DNA from: Streptococcus pseudopneumoniae
Lineage (GTDB): Bacteria; Bacillota; Bacilli; Lactobacillales; Streptococcaceae
Reading direction: 5' to 3'
DNA length: 33,133 nucleotides
Assembly (NCBI RefSeq): GCF_001074975.1
Contig: NZ_JUUO01000139.1
Location: forward strand, 1-33,133
Position 1 is the stretch's first letter. The number at the start of each line of letters is the position of its first letter. Both the position numbers and the translations under genes were made by a program. The notes beneath the pieces are model-generated. The model saw only the letters and a list, made by a program, of their open reading frames with translations, did not search any database and had not been told where the DNA came from. Positions 8,312-19,511 of the stretch are shown here, piece by piece.

Positions 8312-9415
8312 ATGGCAAAAACAATCTATATCGCAGGTCTTGGTTTGATTGGTGCCTCGATGGCACTTGGTATCAAACGCGATCATCCAGATTATGAAAT
8401 TTTAGGTTATAATCGCAGTCAAGCTTCGAGAGATATTGCCTTGAAAGAAGGCATGATTGACCGTGCAACAGATGATTTTGCTAGTTTTGCTCCTTTGGCA
8501 GATATCATCATTCTCAGCTTGCCAATAAAGCAAACCATTTCCTTTATTAAGGAGTTGGCCAACTTGGGCTTGAAAGAAGGTGTCATTATTTCAGATGCTG
8601 GTTCGACCAAGTCAGCTATTGTAGATGCAGCGGAGCAGTATTTAGCTGGTAAGCCTGTTCGCTTTGTCGGGGCTCATCCCATGGCTGGTAGTCACAAGAC
8701 AGGAGCTGCTTCTGCGGATGTCAATCTTTTTGAAAATGCCTATTATATCTTCACACCTTCTAGCTTGACAAATCATGATACGCTTGAGGAAATGAAGAAC
8801 TTGCTTTCAGGTCTTCATGCTCGTTTTATCGAGATTGATGCCAAGGAGCATGACCGTGTCACTTCTCAGATTAGCCATTTTCCTCATATTCTGGCTTCTA
8901 GTCTCATGGAGCAGACCGCGGTCTATGCTCAAGAACATGAGATGGCAAGGCGCTTTGCGGCAGGTGGTTTTCGAGATATGACCCGAATTGCGGAAAGCGA
9001 ACCAGGTATGTGGACCTCCATTCTCTTGTCCAATCGTGAAACAATTTTAGATAGAATTGAGGATTTCAAGGAGCGTTTGGACGAGATTGGACAAGCTATC
9101 AGTAAGGGTGATGAAAACCAAATCTGGAACTTTTTCAACCAAGCGCGTGCACAACGTCAGGCCATGGAAATTCATAAGCGTGGTGGTGTGGATAGCTCTT
9201 ATGACCTCTATGTCGATGTTCCCGATGAAGAAGATGTCATCCTGCGGATTTTGGAACTGCTACGTGGAACTTCCTTGGTCAATATTCATATCAACGAGGA
9301 AAACCGTGAAGATATTCACGGGATCCTACAAATTTCATTTAAAAATGCTCAAGACTTGGAAAGAGCGGAGCATCTAATAACAGAAAATACCGACTACACA
9401 GTCGTCATAAAATAA
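8312..9415 (+). CDS. tyrA: Prephenate dehydrogenase with C-terminal ACT domain
   Basis: Tyrosine branch: oxidative decarboxylation of prephenate to 4-hydroxyphenylpyruvate with NAD+. The 367-aa chain starts with an NAD-binding [12 protein letters not shown] (9-20). It continues with [19 protein letters not shown] (prephenate site) and [12 protein letters not shown], and the last ~70 residues form an ACT-like domain ([24 protein letters not shown]), usually the site of tyrosine feedback. Unlike enteric TyrA it has no fused chorismate mutase, and no chorismate mutase gene is seen in this window. AAGGAG lies upstream; the gap to aroC is nine bases. Confidence 0.96.
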   Translation: MAKTIYIAGLGLIGASMALGIKRDHPDYEILGYNRSQASRDIALKEGMIDRATDDFASFAPLADIIILSLPIKQTISFIKELANLGLKEGVIISDAGSTKSAIVDAAEQYLAGKPVRFVGAHPMAGSHKTGAASADVNLFENAYYIFTPSSLTNHDTLEEMKNLLSGLHARFIEIDAKEHDRVTSQISHFPHILASSLMEQTAVYAQEHEMARRFAAGGFRDMTRIAESEPGMWTSILLSNRETILDRIEDFKERLDEIGQAISKGDENQIWNFFNQARAQRQAMEIHKRGGVDSSYDLYVDVPDEEDVILRILELLRGTSLVNIHINEENREDIHGILQISFKNAQDLERAEHLITENTDYTVVIK

Positions 9416-9425
9416 GGAGAAAATT

Positions 9426-11604
<2,179 letters not shown>

Positions 11605-11608
<4 letters not shown>

Positions 11609-12453
11609 AAATTGCTTATCTAGGTCCCAAGGGATCATTTTCACACCACGTTGTGCAGACAGCTTTTCCTCATGAGGAATTGCAGGCCTTTGCCAACATT
11701 ACAGATGTCATCAAGGCCTATGAGCAAGGCTTGGTGGACTATTCTGTGGTGCCAGTTGAAAATTCTATCGAAGGTAGTGTTCATGAAACCTTGGACTACC
11801 TTTTTCATCAGGCTCGCATCCAAGCAGTGGCAGAAATCGTTCAGCCTATTCATCAGCAGTTGATGGTGGTTCCAGGCCATACTAAGATTGAAAAGATTTT
11901 TTCACATCCACAGGCCTTGGCTCAAGGAAAGAAATTCATCGATGAACAGTATCCAGAGGCCCAAATCGAGGTAACAGCTAGTACAGCTTATGCGGCCCGT
12001 TTTATTTCCGAACATCCAGACCAGCCCTTTGCAGCAATTGCGCCTAGAAGTTCTGCTGAAGAATATGGCTTAGAATTAATTGCTGAGGATATTCAGGAAA
12101 TGGAAGCCAATTTCACACGATTCTGGGTTCTGGGAGCTGAAGGTGCAGCTATTCCCTTGCAAGCACAAACTGAAAAAATGAGTTTGGCCTTGACCTTACC
12201 TGACAACCTTCCAGGTGCACTCTACAAGGCCCTGTCGACCTTTGCTTGGAGAGGAATTGACCTGACAAAAATTGAAAGTCGGCCACTCAAGACAGCACTG
12301 GGAGAATACTTTTTCATTATCGATGTGGACTATGCTGATAAGGACTTGGTCCACTTTGCCCAAAAAGAATTAGAAGCCATAGGAATCCAGTATAAGGTTC
12401 TGGGTGCCTATCCTATTTATCCAATATCAGACCATGGAAAGGAGAGAAGATGA
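11605..12453 (+). CDS. pheA: Prephenate dehydratase
   Basis: Phenylalanine branch: decarboxylating dehydration of prephenate to phenylpyruvate. The 282-aa monofunctional enzyme begins IAYLGPKGSFSHHV, carries VPVENSIEGSVHETLD (49-64) and the catalytic NFTRFWVLG (TRF at 171-173). A C-terminal ACT domain (from ~190) includes IESRPLKT (223-230), the ESRP phenylalanine-binding motif, so feedback by phenylalanine is expected. Unlike E. coli PheA there is no chorismate mutase domain. Overlaps both neighbours by four bases (ATGA junctions). Confidence 0.96.
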
Positions 12454-13745
12454 GTAAAGAAAATCCCTTAAGCCATCACGAGCAGTTGCGTTATGACTAT
12501 CTTTTTAAGAATATTCATTACCTCAATGAGCGAGAAAAAAAAGAGTTTGCTTACTTGCAAGACAAATTAAATAGGGCAAGTAGTGACGCTCCCTCAGAAA
12601 GTCAGGAATTGACAGAAGATTATAGAAAGACAAGTACTAACACTTCGATTCCTTCTTATAATAGCCGTAGTCGTTCTGAGAGATACCAGAAAATCAATTC
12701 TCTTCCAAAGAAAAAAACTAAAAAGCGGAAGCTACGATGGGGCCGTATTTTCGCAGGTTTACTGGCTATCTTAGCTTGTCTGGCATTGGGTATGATTTTT
12801 ATGTTCTTGAAAGGTTATACCAATGCTAATCCAGATAAAATTGCCAATGCCAGGGCAGCTCAAGTAGAAGTTTTTAATGGTCAAGATACCAGAGATGGAG
12901 TTAATATCTTGATCATGGGTACTGATGGGCGAATCGGCCAGAACAGTGCTGAGACGCGGACGGACTCTATTATGGTATTAAATGTTGGCGGCTCGGATAA
13001 GAAAATTAAGCTGGTCAGCTTCATGCGTGACAATTTGGTTTATATAGACGGTTATAGCCAAGTCATTAACGGTAGAAAACAGACGGATAACAAGTTAAAC
13101 GTAGCCTATGAGTTAGGAGAACAAGAGGGGCAAAAAGGGGCAGAAATGGTTCGTCAAGTTTTGAAAGATAATTTTGATTTGGACATTAAGTACTATGCCT
13201 TGGTCGATTTTCAGGCCTTTGCTACAGCGATTGACACACTTTTCCCTGATGGGGTGACAATTGATGCTCAATTTTCAACATTGAATGGGCGCCAACTAAC
13301 AGAAGCTACAGTAGGAGATGATTTACACGCTACTGAGACTGAGTCTCCAACCCAAACCATCAAAGTCGGAAAACAGCAGATGAATGGCTCGACCTTGCTA
13401 AATTATGCTCGTTTCCGTGATGATGATGAGGCGGATTACGGCCGTACCAAAAGACAGCAACAAGTACTGACAGCAGTTCTTCAGCAAATCAAAGATCCAA
13501 CCAAGCTCTTTACAGGCTCAGAGGCACTTGGCAAGGTATTCGCAATGACCTCAACGAATGTTCCTTATACCTTCCTGTTAACAAATGGCTTGTCTTTCCT
13601 AGACGGAGCTCAAAATGGCATTGAAAAATTGACGATTCCAGAACTGGGTGACTGGGTAGATGCCTATGATGTTTATGGAGGCTTGGGCTTGCTTGTCGAT
13701 CAAAACAAATATCAGAATAAATTGTCTCAGATGGGTTTGAGATAA
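12450..13745 (+). CDS. psr: LytR-CpsA-Psr family cell-wall polymer transferase (Psr)
   Basis: LCP enzymes transfer undecaprenyl-linked teichoic acid or capsule to peptidoglycan on the outer membrane face. The 431-aa product has a ~90-residue basic, Ser-rich cytoplasmic tail ending in KKKTKKRKLRWGR. One membrane helix follows (~94-114: IFAGLLAILACLALGMIFMF), then the LCP domain: DGVNILIMGTDGR, AETRTDSIMVLNV, KLVSFMRDNLVYI, NKLNVAY and NYARFRDDDEADYGRTKRQQ, containing the conserved Arg/Asp phosphate and Mg ligands. It overlaps pheA by four bases, placing a wall-assembly enzyme in an amino-acid operon. A terminator follows, then the lic3 genes, whose polymer it may attach (inference). Confidence 0.93.
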   Translation: MSKENPLSHHEQLRYDYLFKNIHYLNEREKKEFAYLQDKLNRASSDAPSESQELTEDYRKTSTNTSIPSYNSRSRSERYQKINSLPKKKTKKRKLRWGRIFAGLLAILACLALGMIFMFLKGYTNANPDKIANARAAQVEVFNGQDTRDGVNILIMGTDGRIGQNSAETRTDSIMVLNVGGSDKKIKLVSFMRDNLVYIDGYSQVINGRKQTDNKLNVAYELGEQEGQKGAEMVRQVLKDNFDLDIKYYALVDFQAFATAIDTLFPDGVTIDAQFSTLNGRQLTEATVGDDLHATETESPTQTIKVGKQQMNGSTLLNYARFRDDDEADYGRTKRQQQVLTAVLQQIKDPTKLFTGSEALGKVFAMTSTNVPYTFLLTNGLSFLDGAQNGIEKLTIPELGDWVDAYDVYGGLGLLVDQNKYQNKLSQMGLR

Positions 13746-13758
13746 GATAAGACAGAAG

Positions 13759-13806
13759 AATCAAAGTTTGATAGCTATTTGGATAGCAGTCAGGCTTTGA
13801 TTTTTT
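13759..13806 (+). terminator. Terminator after psr
   Basis: AATCAAAG (13759-13766) pairs with CTTTGATT (13795-13802), with an inner GCTAT-TTGG-ATAGC helix (13774-13787). A run of six T's follows from 13801. It separates the aroA-psr unit from the lic3-type locus. Confidence 0.85.
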
Positions 13807-13838
13807 ACAGTCTTCAATAGATTTTCACCCCCTATTTG

Positions 13839-13847
13839 TGGTATAAT
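13839..13847 (+). promoter_or_regulatory. Extended -10 promoter of the licD3-tarPQ operon
   Basis: TGGTATAAT is a perfect -10 (13842-13847) with an extended TG. No good -35 is seen at 16-18 bases. Predicted start is near 13854, about 17 bases before the licD3 ATG. The ribosome site there (AGAAAG) is weak. Confidence 0.6.
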
Positions 13848-13870
13848 GGAACGATACGATAGAAAGAATA

Positions 13871-14716
13871 ATGAACAATATGACTGATTTAAAAGCAATT
13901 CAGGCTCGTAGTCTGGAGATGGCTGAATATTTTGTGGCCTTTTGTAAAGAACATGATTTGCTTTGTTATCTTTGTGGTGGAGGTGCTATTGGTGCCCTTC
14001 GAAACAAGGGTTTCATTCCTTGGGACGACGACCTAGACTTTTTTATGCCCCGTAAAGATTATGAGAAATTAGCAGAATTATGGTCTCGTTATGCAGATGA
14101 GCGTTATTTCTTGTCAAAGAGTAACAAGGATTTTGTAGACCGCAATCTTTTTATTACCATTCGTGACAAGGAAACTACCTGTATCAAACCTTACCAGAAA
14201 GATTTGAATTTACCACATGGTCTGGCCTTGGATGTGTTGCCTTTGGATTATTATCCGAAAAATCCAGCTGAGAGAAAGAAACAGGTTCGCTGGGCCTTGA
14301 TTTATTCACTCTTTTGTGCCCAAACTATTCCAGAAAAGCATGGTGCACTTATGAAATGGGGAAGCCGTATTTTACTGGGTGTGACTCCCAAATCTCTCCG
14401 TTATCGCATTTGGAAAAAAGCTGAAAAAGAAATGACCAAGTACAGTCTAGCTGAGAGCGATGGAATCACGGAATTATGCTCGGGTCCTGGTTACATGAGA
14501 AACAAGTACCCAATCGAATCGTTTGAAGATAATCTCTTCTTGCCATTTGAAGAGACAGAGATGCCTATTCCAGTTGGCTACGATGCCTATCTCAGCACTG
14601 CTTTTGGGGATTATATGACGCCTCCACCAGCAGACAAGCAAGTACCACATCATGATGCTGTCATCGCTGATATGGATAAGTCTTATACAGAATACAAGGG
14701 AGAATATGGTGGCTAA
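13871..14716 (+). CDS. licD3: LicD-family phosphotransferase (LicD3)
   Basis: LicD proteins are nucleotidyltransferase-fold enzymes that move phosphocholine or another phospho-alcohol onto teichoic acid precursors at the inner membrane face. The 281-aa product has the LicD signature CYLCGGGAIGALRNKGFIPW and DDDLDFFMPRKDYEKL (residues ~31-66), in which the Asp-rich stretch binds metal, plus LDVLPLDYYP. In pneumococcus the lic3 member sits in this position. As I recall the literature, it is proposed to add ribitol phosphate rather than choline; that substrate is not readable from the sequence. An in-frame ATG at 13880 is an alternative start. It overlaps the next gene by eleven bases. Confidence 0.9.
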   Translation: MNNMTDLKAIQARSLEMAEYFVAFCKEHDLLCYLCGGGAIGALRNKGFIPWDDDLDFFMPRKDYEKLAELWSRYADERYFLSKSNKDFVDRNLFITIRDKETTCIKPYQKDLNLPHGLALDVLPLDYYPKNPAERKKQVRWALIYSLFCAQTIPEKHGALMKWGSRILLGVTPKSLRYRIWKKAEKEMTKYSLAESDGITELCSGPGYMRNKYPIESFEDNLFLPFEETEMPIPVGYDAYLSTAFGDYMTPPPADKQVPHHDAVIADMDKSYTEYKGEYGG

Positions 14717-15809
14717 GAAAAAAATCTTATTTTTTATGTGGTCTTTTTCTCTCGGGGGTGGAGCAGAGAAGATTCTGTCGACAATTGTTTCAAATCTGAA
14801 TCCAGAAAAGTATGATATTGATATTCTTGAAATGGAGCACTTTGACAAGGGATACGAATCTGTTCCCAAGCATGTAGGCATTTTAAAATCCCTTCAGGAT
14901 TACCGCCAAGCTAGATGGTTACGAGCTTTTTTGTGGAGAATGAGAATTTATTTTCCAAGATTGACACGTCGCTTACTGGTGAAAGATGACTATGATGTTG
15001 AAGTTTCCTTTACCATTATGAATCCTCCACTTTTGTTCTCTAAAAGAAAAGAAGTCAAGAAGATCTCTTGGATTCATGGAAGTATCGAAGAATTTCTTAA
15101 GGATAGTTCAAAAAGAGAATCACATAGACGCCAGTTGGATGCTGCGGATACCATTGTAGGAATTTCTAAAAAGACCAGTCATTCTATCAAGGAAGTCTAT
15201 CCAGATTATGCTACGAAATTACAGACGGTCTACAATGGATATGATTTTAAGAGTATTCTAGAAAAATCTCAAGAGAGGATCGATATCGAGATTGCGCCTC
15301 AAAGTATCTGTACTATCGGACGGATTGAGGAAAATAAGGGTTCTGACCGTGTGGTGGAAGTGATACGATTATTACACCAAGAGGGAAAATACTATCATCT
15401 CTACTTCATAGGGGCTGGTGATATGGATGAGGAACTGAAAAAACGCGTCAAAGAATATGAGCTTGAAGACTATGTACATTTCCTTGGTTATCAAAAAAAT
15501 CCATACCAGTATTTGTCTCGGATGAAAGTTCTCTTGTCTATGTCTAAACAAGAAGGTTTTCCTGGAGTGTATGTGGAAGCCTTGAGTCTGGGACTTCCTT
15601 TTGTCTCTACGGATGTCGGAGGGGCTGAGGAATTATCCCAAGAAGGACGATTTGGACAAATCATTGAGAGCAATCAAGAGGCAGCTCAGGCAATTACGAA
15701 CTACATGACCTCTGCTTCAAACTTCGATGTCAATGAGGCTAGTCAATTCATTCAGCAATTTACAATTGCCAAACAAATCGAACAAGTAGAAAAACTATTA
15801 GAGGAGTAG
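14706..15809 (+). CDS. GT4-family glycosyltransferase of the lic3/teichoic acid locus
   Basis: A 367-aa retaining (GT-B fold) glycosyltransferase likely adding one sugar of the teichoic acid repeat to an undecaprenyl-linked intermediate at the cytoplasmic membrane face. An N-terminal SFSLGGGAEKIL acceptor-side loop (~13-24) and ISWIHGSIEEFL are followed by the donor-binding domain with CTIGRIEENKGSDRVVEV and the E-x7-E type region EGFPGVYVEALSLGLPFV, then TDVGGAEEL. ATG 14706 is chosen because AAGGGAG lies five bases before it; upstream in-frame codons lie inside licD3. In pneumococcus the two transferases of this locus are thought to add GalNAc residues; which does which is not visible here. 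Confidence 0.9.
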   Translation: MVAKKKILFFMWSFSLGGGAEKILSTIVSNLNPEKYDIDILEMEHFDKGYESVPKHVGILKSLQDYRQARWLRAFLWRMRIYFPRLTRRLLVKDDYDVEVSFTIMNPPLLFSKRKEVKKISWIHGSIEEFLKDSSKRESHRRQLDAADTIVGISKKTSHSIKEVYPDYATKLQTVYNGYDFKSILEKSQERIDIEIAPQSICTIGRIEENKGSDRVVEVIRLLHQEGKYYHLYFIGAGDMDEELKKRVKEYELEDYVHFLGYQKNPYQYLSRMKVLLSMSKQEGFPGVYVEALSLGLPFVSTDVGGAEELSQEGRFGQIIESNQEAAQAITNYMTSASNFDVNEASQFIQQFTIAKQIEQVEKLLEE

Positions 15810-15810
15810 C

Positions 15811-16797
15811 ATGGAAACTGCATTAATTAGTGTCATTGTGCCAGTCTATAATGTGGCGCAGTACCTAGAAAAATCGATAGCTTCCATTCAGAAGCAGACC
15901 TATCAGAATCTGGAAATCATTCTTGTTGATGATGGTGCAAGAGATGAGAGTGGTGGCTTGTGTGATGCAATCGCTAAACAAGATGATAGGGTGTCAGTTC
16001 TTCATAAAAAGAACGAAGGCTTGTCGCAAGCGCGAAATGATGGAATGAAGCAGGCTCACGGGGATTATCTGATTTTTATTGATTCAGATGATTATATCCA
16101 TCCAGAAATGATTCAGAGCTTATATGAGCAAATAATTCAAGAAGATGCCGATGTTTCGAGCTGTGGTGTCATGAATGTCTATGCTAATGATGAAAGTCCA
16201 CAATCAGCCAATCAGGATGACTATTTTGTCTGTGATTCTCAAACATTTCTAAAGGAATACCTCATAGGTGAAAAAATCCCTGGAACGATTTGCAATAAGC
16301 TAATCAAGAGACAGATTGCAACTCCCCTATCCTTTCCAAAGGGATTAATTTATGAAGATGCTTATTATCATTTTGATTTAATCAAGTTGGCTAAGAAGTA
16401 CGTTGTTAATACCAAACCCTATTATTACTATTTCCATAGAGGGGATAGTATTACGACTAAACCCTATGCAGAGAAGGATTTAGCCTATATTGATATCTAC
16501 CAAAAGTTTTACAATGAAGTTGTGAAAAACTATCCGGATTTGAAAGAGGTTGCTTTTTTCAGATTGGCCTATGCCTACTTTTTTATTCTGGATAAGATGT
16601 TACTAGATGATCAGTATAAACAATTTGAAGCCTATTCTCAGATTCATCGTTTTTTAAAAGGCCATGCCTTTACTATTGCTAGGAATCCAATTTTCCGTAA
16701 GGGGAGAAGAATTAGTGCTTTGGCTCTATTCATAAATATTTCCTTATACCGATTCTTATTACTAAAAAATATTGAAAAATCTAAAAAATTACATTAG
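15811..16797 (+). CDS. GT2-family glycosyltransferase of the lic3/teichoic acid locus
   Basis: A 328-aa inverting GT-A family 2 glycosyltransferase. It starts LISVIVPVYNVAQYLEKSI (~6-24), continues with ILVDDGARDESGGLCD and NEGLSQARNDGMKQAHGDYL, and has the metal-binding DSDD in IFIDSDDYIHPEM (~residues 88-100). YEDAYYHFDLI near residue 190 is the typical acceptor-side ED motif. The C-terminus is basic and aromatic, without a clear membrane span. It begins one base after the preceding transferase stops, indicating co-translation. Likely role: a sugar of the teichoic acid repeat. Confidence 0.92.
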   Translation: METALISVIVPVYNVAQYLEKSIASIQKQTYQNLEIILVDDGARDESGGLCDAIAKQDDRVSVLHKKNEGLSQARNDGMKQAHGDYLIFIDSDDYIHPEMIQSLYEQIIQEDADVSSCGVMNVYANDESPQSANQDDYFVCDSQTFLKEYLIGEKIPGTICNKLIKRQIATPLSFPKGLIYEDAYYHFDLIKLAKKYVVNTKPYYYYFHRGDSITTKPYAEKDLAYIDIYQKFYNEVVKNYPDLKEVAFFRLAYAYFFILDKMLLDDQYKQFEAYSQIHRFLKGHAFTIARNPIFRKGRRISALALFINISLYRFLLLKNIEKSKKLH

Positions 16798-16812
16798 AAC
16801 GGGGGTGAGCAA

Positions 16813-18282
16813 GTGATTGATGGGAAACGATTATTATTTAGTTTGACCATAGTCAGCTATGCCTTGACGCTAGTAAGTGGAATTGTGTATCTGTTTAATA
16901 ATAACAATGTTAGCTTGCTTTCTACTTTATTGTTCTTACTGGTTAGTAGCTTAATTGCTTGTTGGAATGATATCAAGTATTACTTAATCCATTTTATTTT
17001 CTTTTTAACTATTTTTGTATTTCTGGTATCAAGGCCGACCATTGATTATTTTAGAGATGGGGCTTTGGATACCTATCATCCGATAGCCTATCGTTTTGCC
17101 TTTATAGTTGTCATGGTTTCGATTCTGGGCTTGACCATAGGAGGCGTCCTGGCTCGTTACTTCATAGCTAGGAAGAAAATAAAAGTAGCAAATATAGGAA
17201 ATTCTATAAAAGAGGTTTATATCAAGCGGTTACGCTTTGTATCACTAGGAGTTTTTCTTCTAACCTATCCTTTCTATTTCATTAGATTATTTGAACGGCT
17301 CCTGTATCGCTTGCAGACTTCCTACTATGCCTACTATGCGAACTTTGAAAGTAAACTTCCTTATTTTACCTATATCTTATCAACCTTTACGGTCTATGCA
17401 ATGTGTATGTATTTGGCAACGAAACCTAAGAAATTGCAGGCAACAGCAGTGCTTGTCTCCTTTATTGCAGCTAATACCATTCATTTGGCAATCGGGACAC
17501 GAAATCCCTTTATTTTAAGTATTTTATTTGCTTTTGTTTATTATTTTATGCGGGAGCAAACTGAAAAAGGAAAATGGATTGGATTTAAAGAAAAGTTAGC
17601 GATTTTTGTAGGTTCTCCTATTCTCATGTTAGCGATGGGAGTGCTCAATTATGTACGGGATAATGTCCAGGTTTCTCATACAGGTTTCTGGGATATCCTG
17701 CTTGACTTTATCTATAAACAAGGGACTAGTTTTGGAGTTCTGGCTCGAGGTTTTCTATTCAACAGTAGCCTCCCTTACCGAGATTTACGCAATTTCACTT
17801 TTGGTCCTGTCCTTGATTATTTTGCAAGAGGAAGTTTGGGGGCTATTTTCGGAGGAAAAGCCTTTGAACATACAACCAATAGTGTGGAGCTAGCTATTGA
17901 TAGTAATAGTTATGCCCATAATCTATCCTATCTTGTTTTGAACAAGGAGTACCTGAAAGGACATGGTATCGGAAGTAGTTATATCATGGAGTTGTATACA
18001 GACTATGGTATGATAGGAGTCTTTCTACTTAGTCTCTTACTCGGTGTATTATTTATAGCTATGCTACAAGTAGCCTATCGCTCAAGAACAATCCTATTTG
18101 CCTTGTCCCTACTCATCTTAAATAATTTATTCTTTATGCCTAGAAGTAGCTTTTCAGAAAGTTTCTTCAATCTATTTACAATGCAATTCTGGGGAATTGT
18201 TCTTGTGATTCTATTTGTAGCGAAAATGCTTACAAAAGAAAACCAGTATCTACTAAACAAAGGAGAAAAAAATCATGTTTGA
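16813..18282 (+). CDS. tarP: Polytopic teichoic acid repeat-unit polymerase (TarP, Wzy-like)
   Basis: A 489-aa integral membrane protein with about twelve hydrophobic segments, the first at ~5-27 and the last at ~450-475. A large hydrophilic loop of ~100 residues sits before the last three. This is the Wzy/O-antigen-polymerase topology, and it occupies the pneumococcal TarP position, whose product is proposed to polymerise undecaprenyl-linked teichoic acid repeats outside the membrane. Arg-rich loop elements (TRNPF ~227-231, NYVRDNVQVSHTGF) are the kind used by Wzy enzymes. The start is GTG 16813, preceded by GGGGGTGA; the nearby ATG 16824 is in frame 2 relative to it and cannot start this gene. 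Its end overlaps tarQ by eight bases. Confidence 0.82.
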   Translation: MIDGKRLLFSLTIVSYALTLVSGIVYLFNNNNVSLLSTLLFLLVSSLIACWNDIKYYLIHFIFFLTIFVFLVSRPTIDYFRDGALDTYHPIAYRFAFIVVMVSILGLTIGGVLARYFIARKKIKVANIGNSIKEVYIKRLRFVSLGVFLLTYPFYFIRLFERLLYRLQTSYYAYYANFESKLPYFTYILSTFTVYAMCMYLATKPKKLQATAVLVSFIAANTIHLAIGTRNPFILSILFAFVYYFMREQTEKGKWIGFKEKLAIFVGSPILMLAMGVLNYVRDNVQVSHTGFWDILLDFIYKQGTSFGVLARGFLFNSSLPYRDLRNFTFGPVLDYFARGSLGAIFGGKAFEHTTNSVELAIDSNSYAHNLSYLVLNKEYLKGHGIGSSYIMELYTDYGMIGVFLLSLLLGVLFIAMLQVAYRSRTILFALSLLILNNLFFMPRSSFSESFFNLFTMQFWGIVLVILFVAKMLTKENQYLLNKGEKNHV

Positions 18283-19309
18283 ACATTATTCAGTAGCTGA
18301 TTTGTTTGCAAATCTTTACAAAAAACGAAAAACAAATATTCTAGCTCTCATCGCTTTATTTGCTCTCATTGCTGTACCATTTACAATTAAAGCAGTTAAG
18401 AATAAAAACACTGTCAAAGACACAACAAGTTATTCAACTTATATCAGCTATAAAATTACCCCTCCAGAAGATTCATCTAAAACGATTTTGAATCATCAAA
18501 TTGGTGGTTATAGTGATTTCTACGGAAAATTGATTGATGGGAATTTGAATGGGGCTTATCTTTTTAATGATGTAGAACCCAGTGAGTTGAAAAAAATTGC
18601 CAGTGAATTGGATACGACAGAGACAACCTTGAAAAATTCTACAAGTGACTATTGGTGGAAAAAATTGACAGTCTACTATATGATTGACGATGCAGGGGTT
18701 GGTGTGAAAATTTTGACACCAAGTAAAGATGCCAATGACTTGTTAGAGAAAAAAATTGATGGGTTGATTGAGAAATTTAAACACACCTATGCAAATGTAA
18801 AAATTGAAAAATTGGAAACCATCAACTCTAAGGAATTGAATGCAAATGGTGAAACAGCGCTTGGCTTAAATGTGAAAAATCTGATTCTTCGTTTAGCTGT
18901 TATTGGAGTGGTTTGTGTGATTTTGGTTGTGATGGGAAATGTGTTAGTTTATCTCTTTAATCCAACAATCAATAGAGCAGGTGATCTTTCTCAATATCAA
19001 ATTGATTTTGTAACAGAGATTACAACAATTGCCAACCTAGCAGATGTCTTGTCATACAAAAATGCTGGACAAGAGTTGACTATCGTTAGCTCAAATAAAG
19101 CTATCCTAGATAAATTGAAACAAAATCAAGAGGCTTTGAAAGGAATGCATTTTGTAGATTTACAAGATGTACCTTCTCTTTTAGAAAGAGATACAGTCCT
19201 TCTTGTTGAAGAATATGGAGTAACTCGTTATAAGAAATTTGAGCAAAGTCTTCAAATTCTTCGAAACTTAAACCGTTCTATCCTCGGTGTAGCAACCTTT
19301 AAATTATAA
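18275..19309 (+). CDS. tarQ: TarQ, polysaccharide co-polymerase-like partner of TarP
   Basis: A 344-aa protein with two membrane helices (about 22-38 and 207-230) around an extracellular ~165-residue domain, the layout of Wzz/CpsC co-polymerases that set chain length. The cytoplasmic tail after helix two is unusually long (~110 aa). It ends DTVLLVEEYGVTRYKKFEQS, then LQILRNLNRSILGVATFKL, which resembles the last strand-helix-strand of CpsD/Wzc BY-kinases, but no Walker A or B motif or Tyr-rich tail is present. In pneumococcus TarQ is reported to act with TarP. Eight-base overlap with tarP and AAAGGAG nine bases upstream support paired synthesis. The kinase resemblance is my inference from pattern. 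Confidence 0.8.
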   Translation: MFEHYSVADLFANLYKKRKTNILALIALFALIAVPFTIKAVKNKNTVKDTTSYSTYISYKITPPEDSSKTILNHQIGGYSDFYGKLIDGNLNGAYLFNDVEPSELKKIASELDTTETTLKNSTSDYWWKKLTVYYMIDDAGVGVKILTPSKDANDLLEKKIDGLIEKFKHTYANVKIEKLETINSKELNANGETALGLNVKNLILRLAVIGVVCVILVVMGNVLVYLFNPTINRAGDLSQYQIDFVTEITTIANLADVLSYKNAGQELTIVSSNKAILDKLKQNQEALKGMHFVDLQDVPSLLERDTVLLVEEYGVTRYKKFEQSLQILRNLNRSILGVATFKL

Positions 19310-19325
19310 TCATTCTGATATTATC

Positions 19326-19369
19326 AAGTCTTCAAAGTCAGACAAGAAGTTTGATTTTGAAGACTTTTT
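19326..19369 (+). terminator. Terminator of the licD3-tarPQ operon
   Basis: AAGTCTTCAAA (19326-19336) and TTTGAAGACTT (19356-19366) form a perfect 11-bp stem with a T run through 19369. Confidence 0.9.
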
Positions 19370-19451
19370 CTATTTGTCAGCAGAAATTTTCTTTTGAGAT
19401 TTCTAGAGTAATGACTCTCGGGAAAATCTAGCCTGATAGAGGAGCCTTCTT

Positions 19452-19480
19452 TTGATAAAATCGTAAAAATCTAGTATAAT
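19452..19480 (+). promoter_or_regulatory. mecA promoter
   Basis: TTGATA (19452-19457) and a perfect TATAAT (19475-19480) are exactly 17 bases apart, a near-consensus sigma-A promoter. The predicted start is near 19487, leaving a short leader before ATG 19512. Confidence 0.85.
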
Positions 19481-19511
19481 AGATAGAACTGAAAGTATGA
19501 GGTTACTAGCA

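Noticed and set aside
19397..19428. Interrupted inverted repeat upstream of the mecA promoter (AGATTT...AAATCT with inner AGAGT/ACTCT)
   Set aside because: The helices are split by mismatches, no T tract follows, and no known operator matches. Not strong enough to call.
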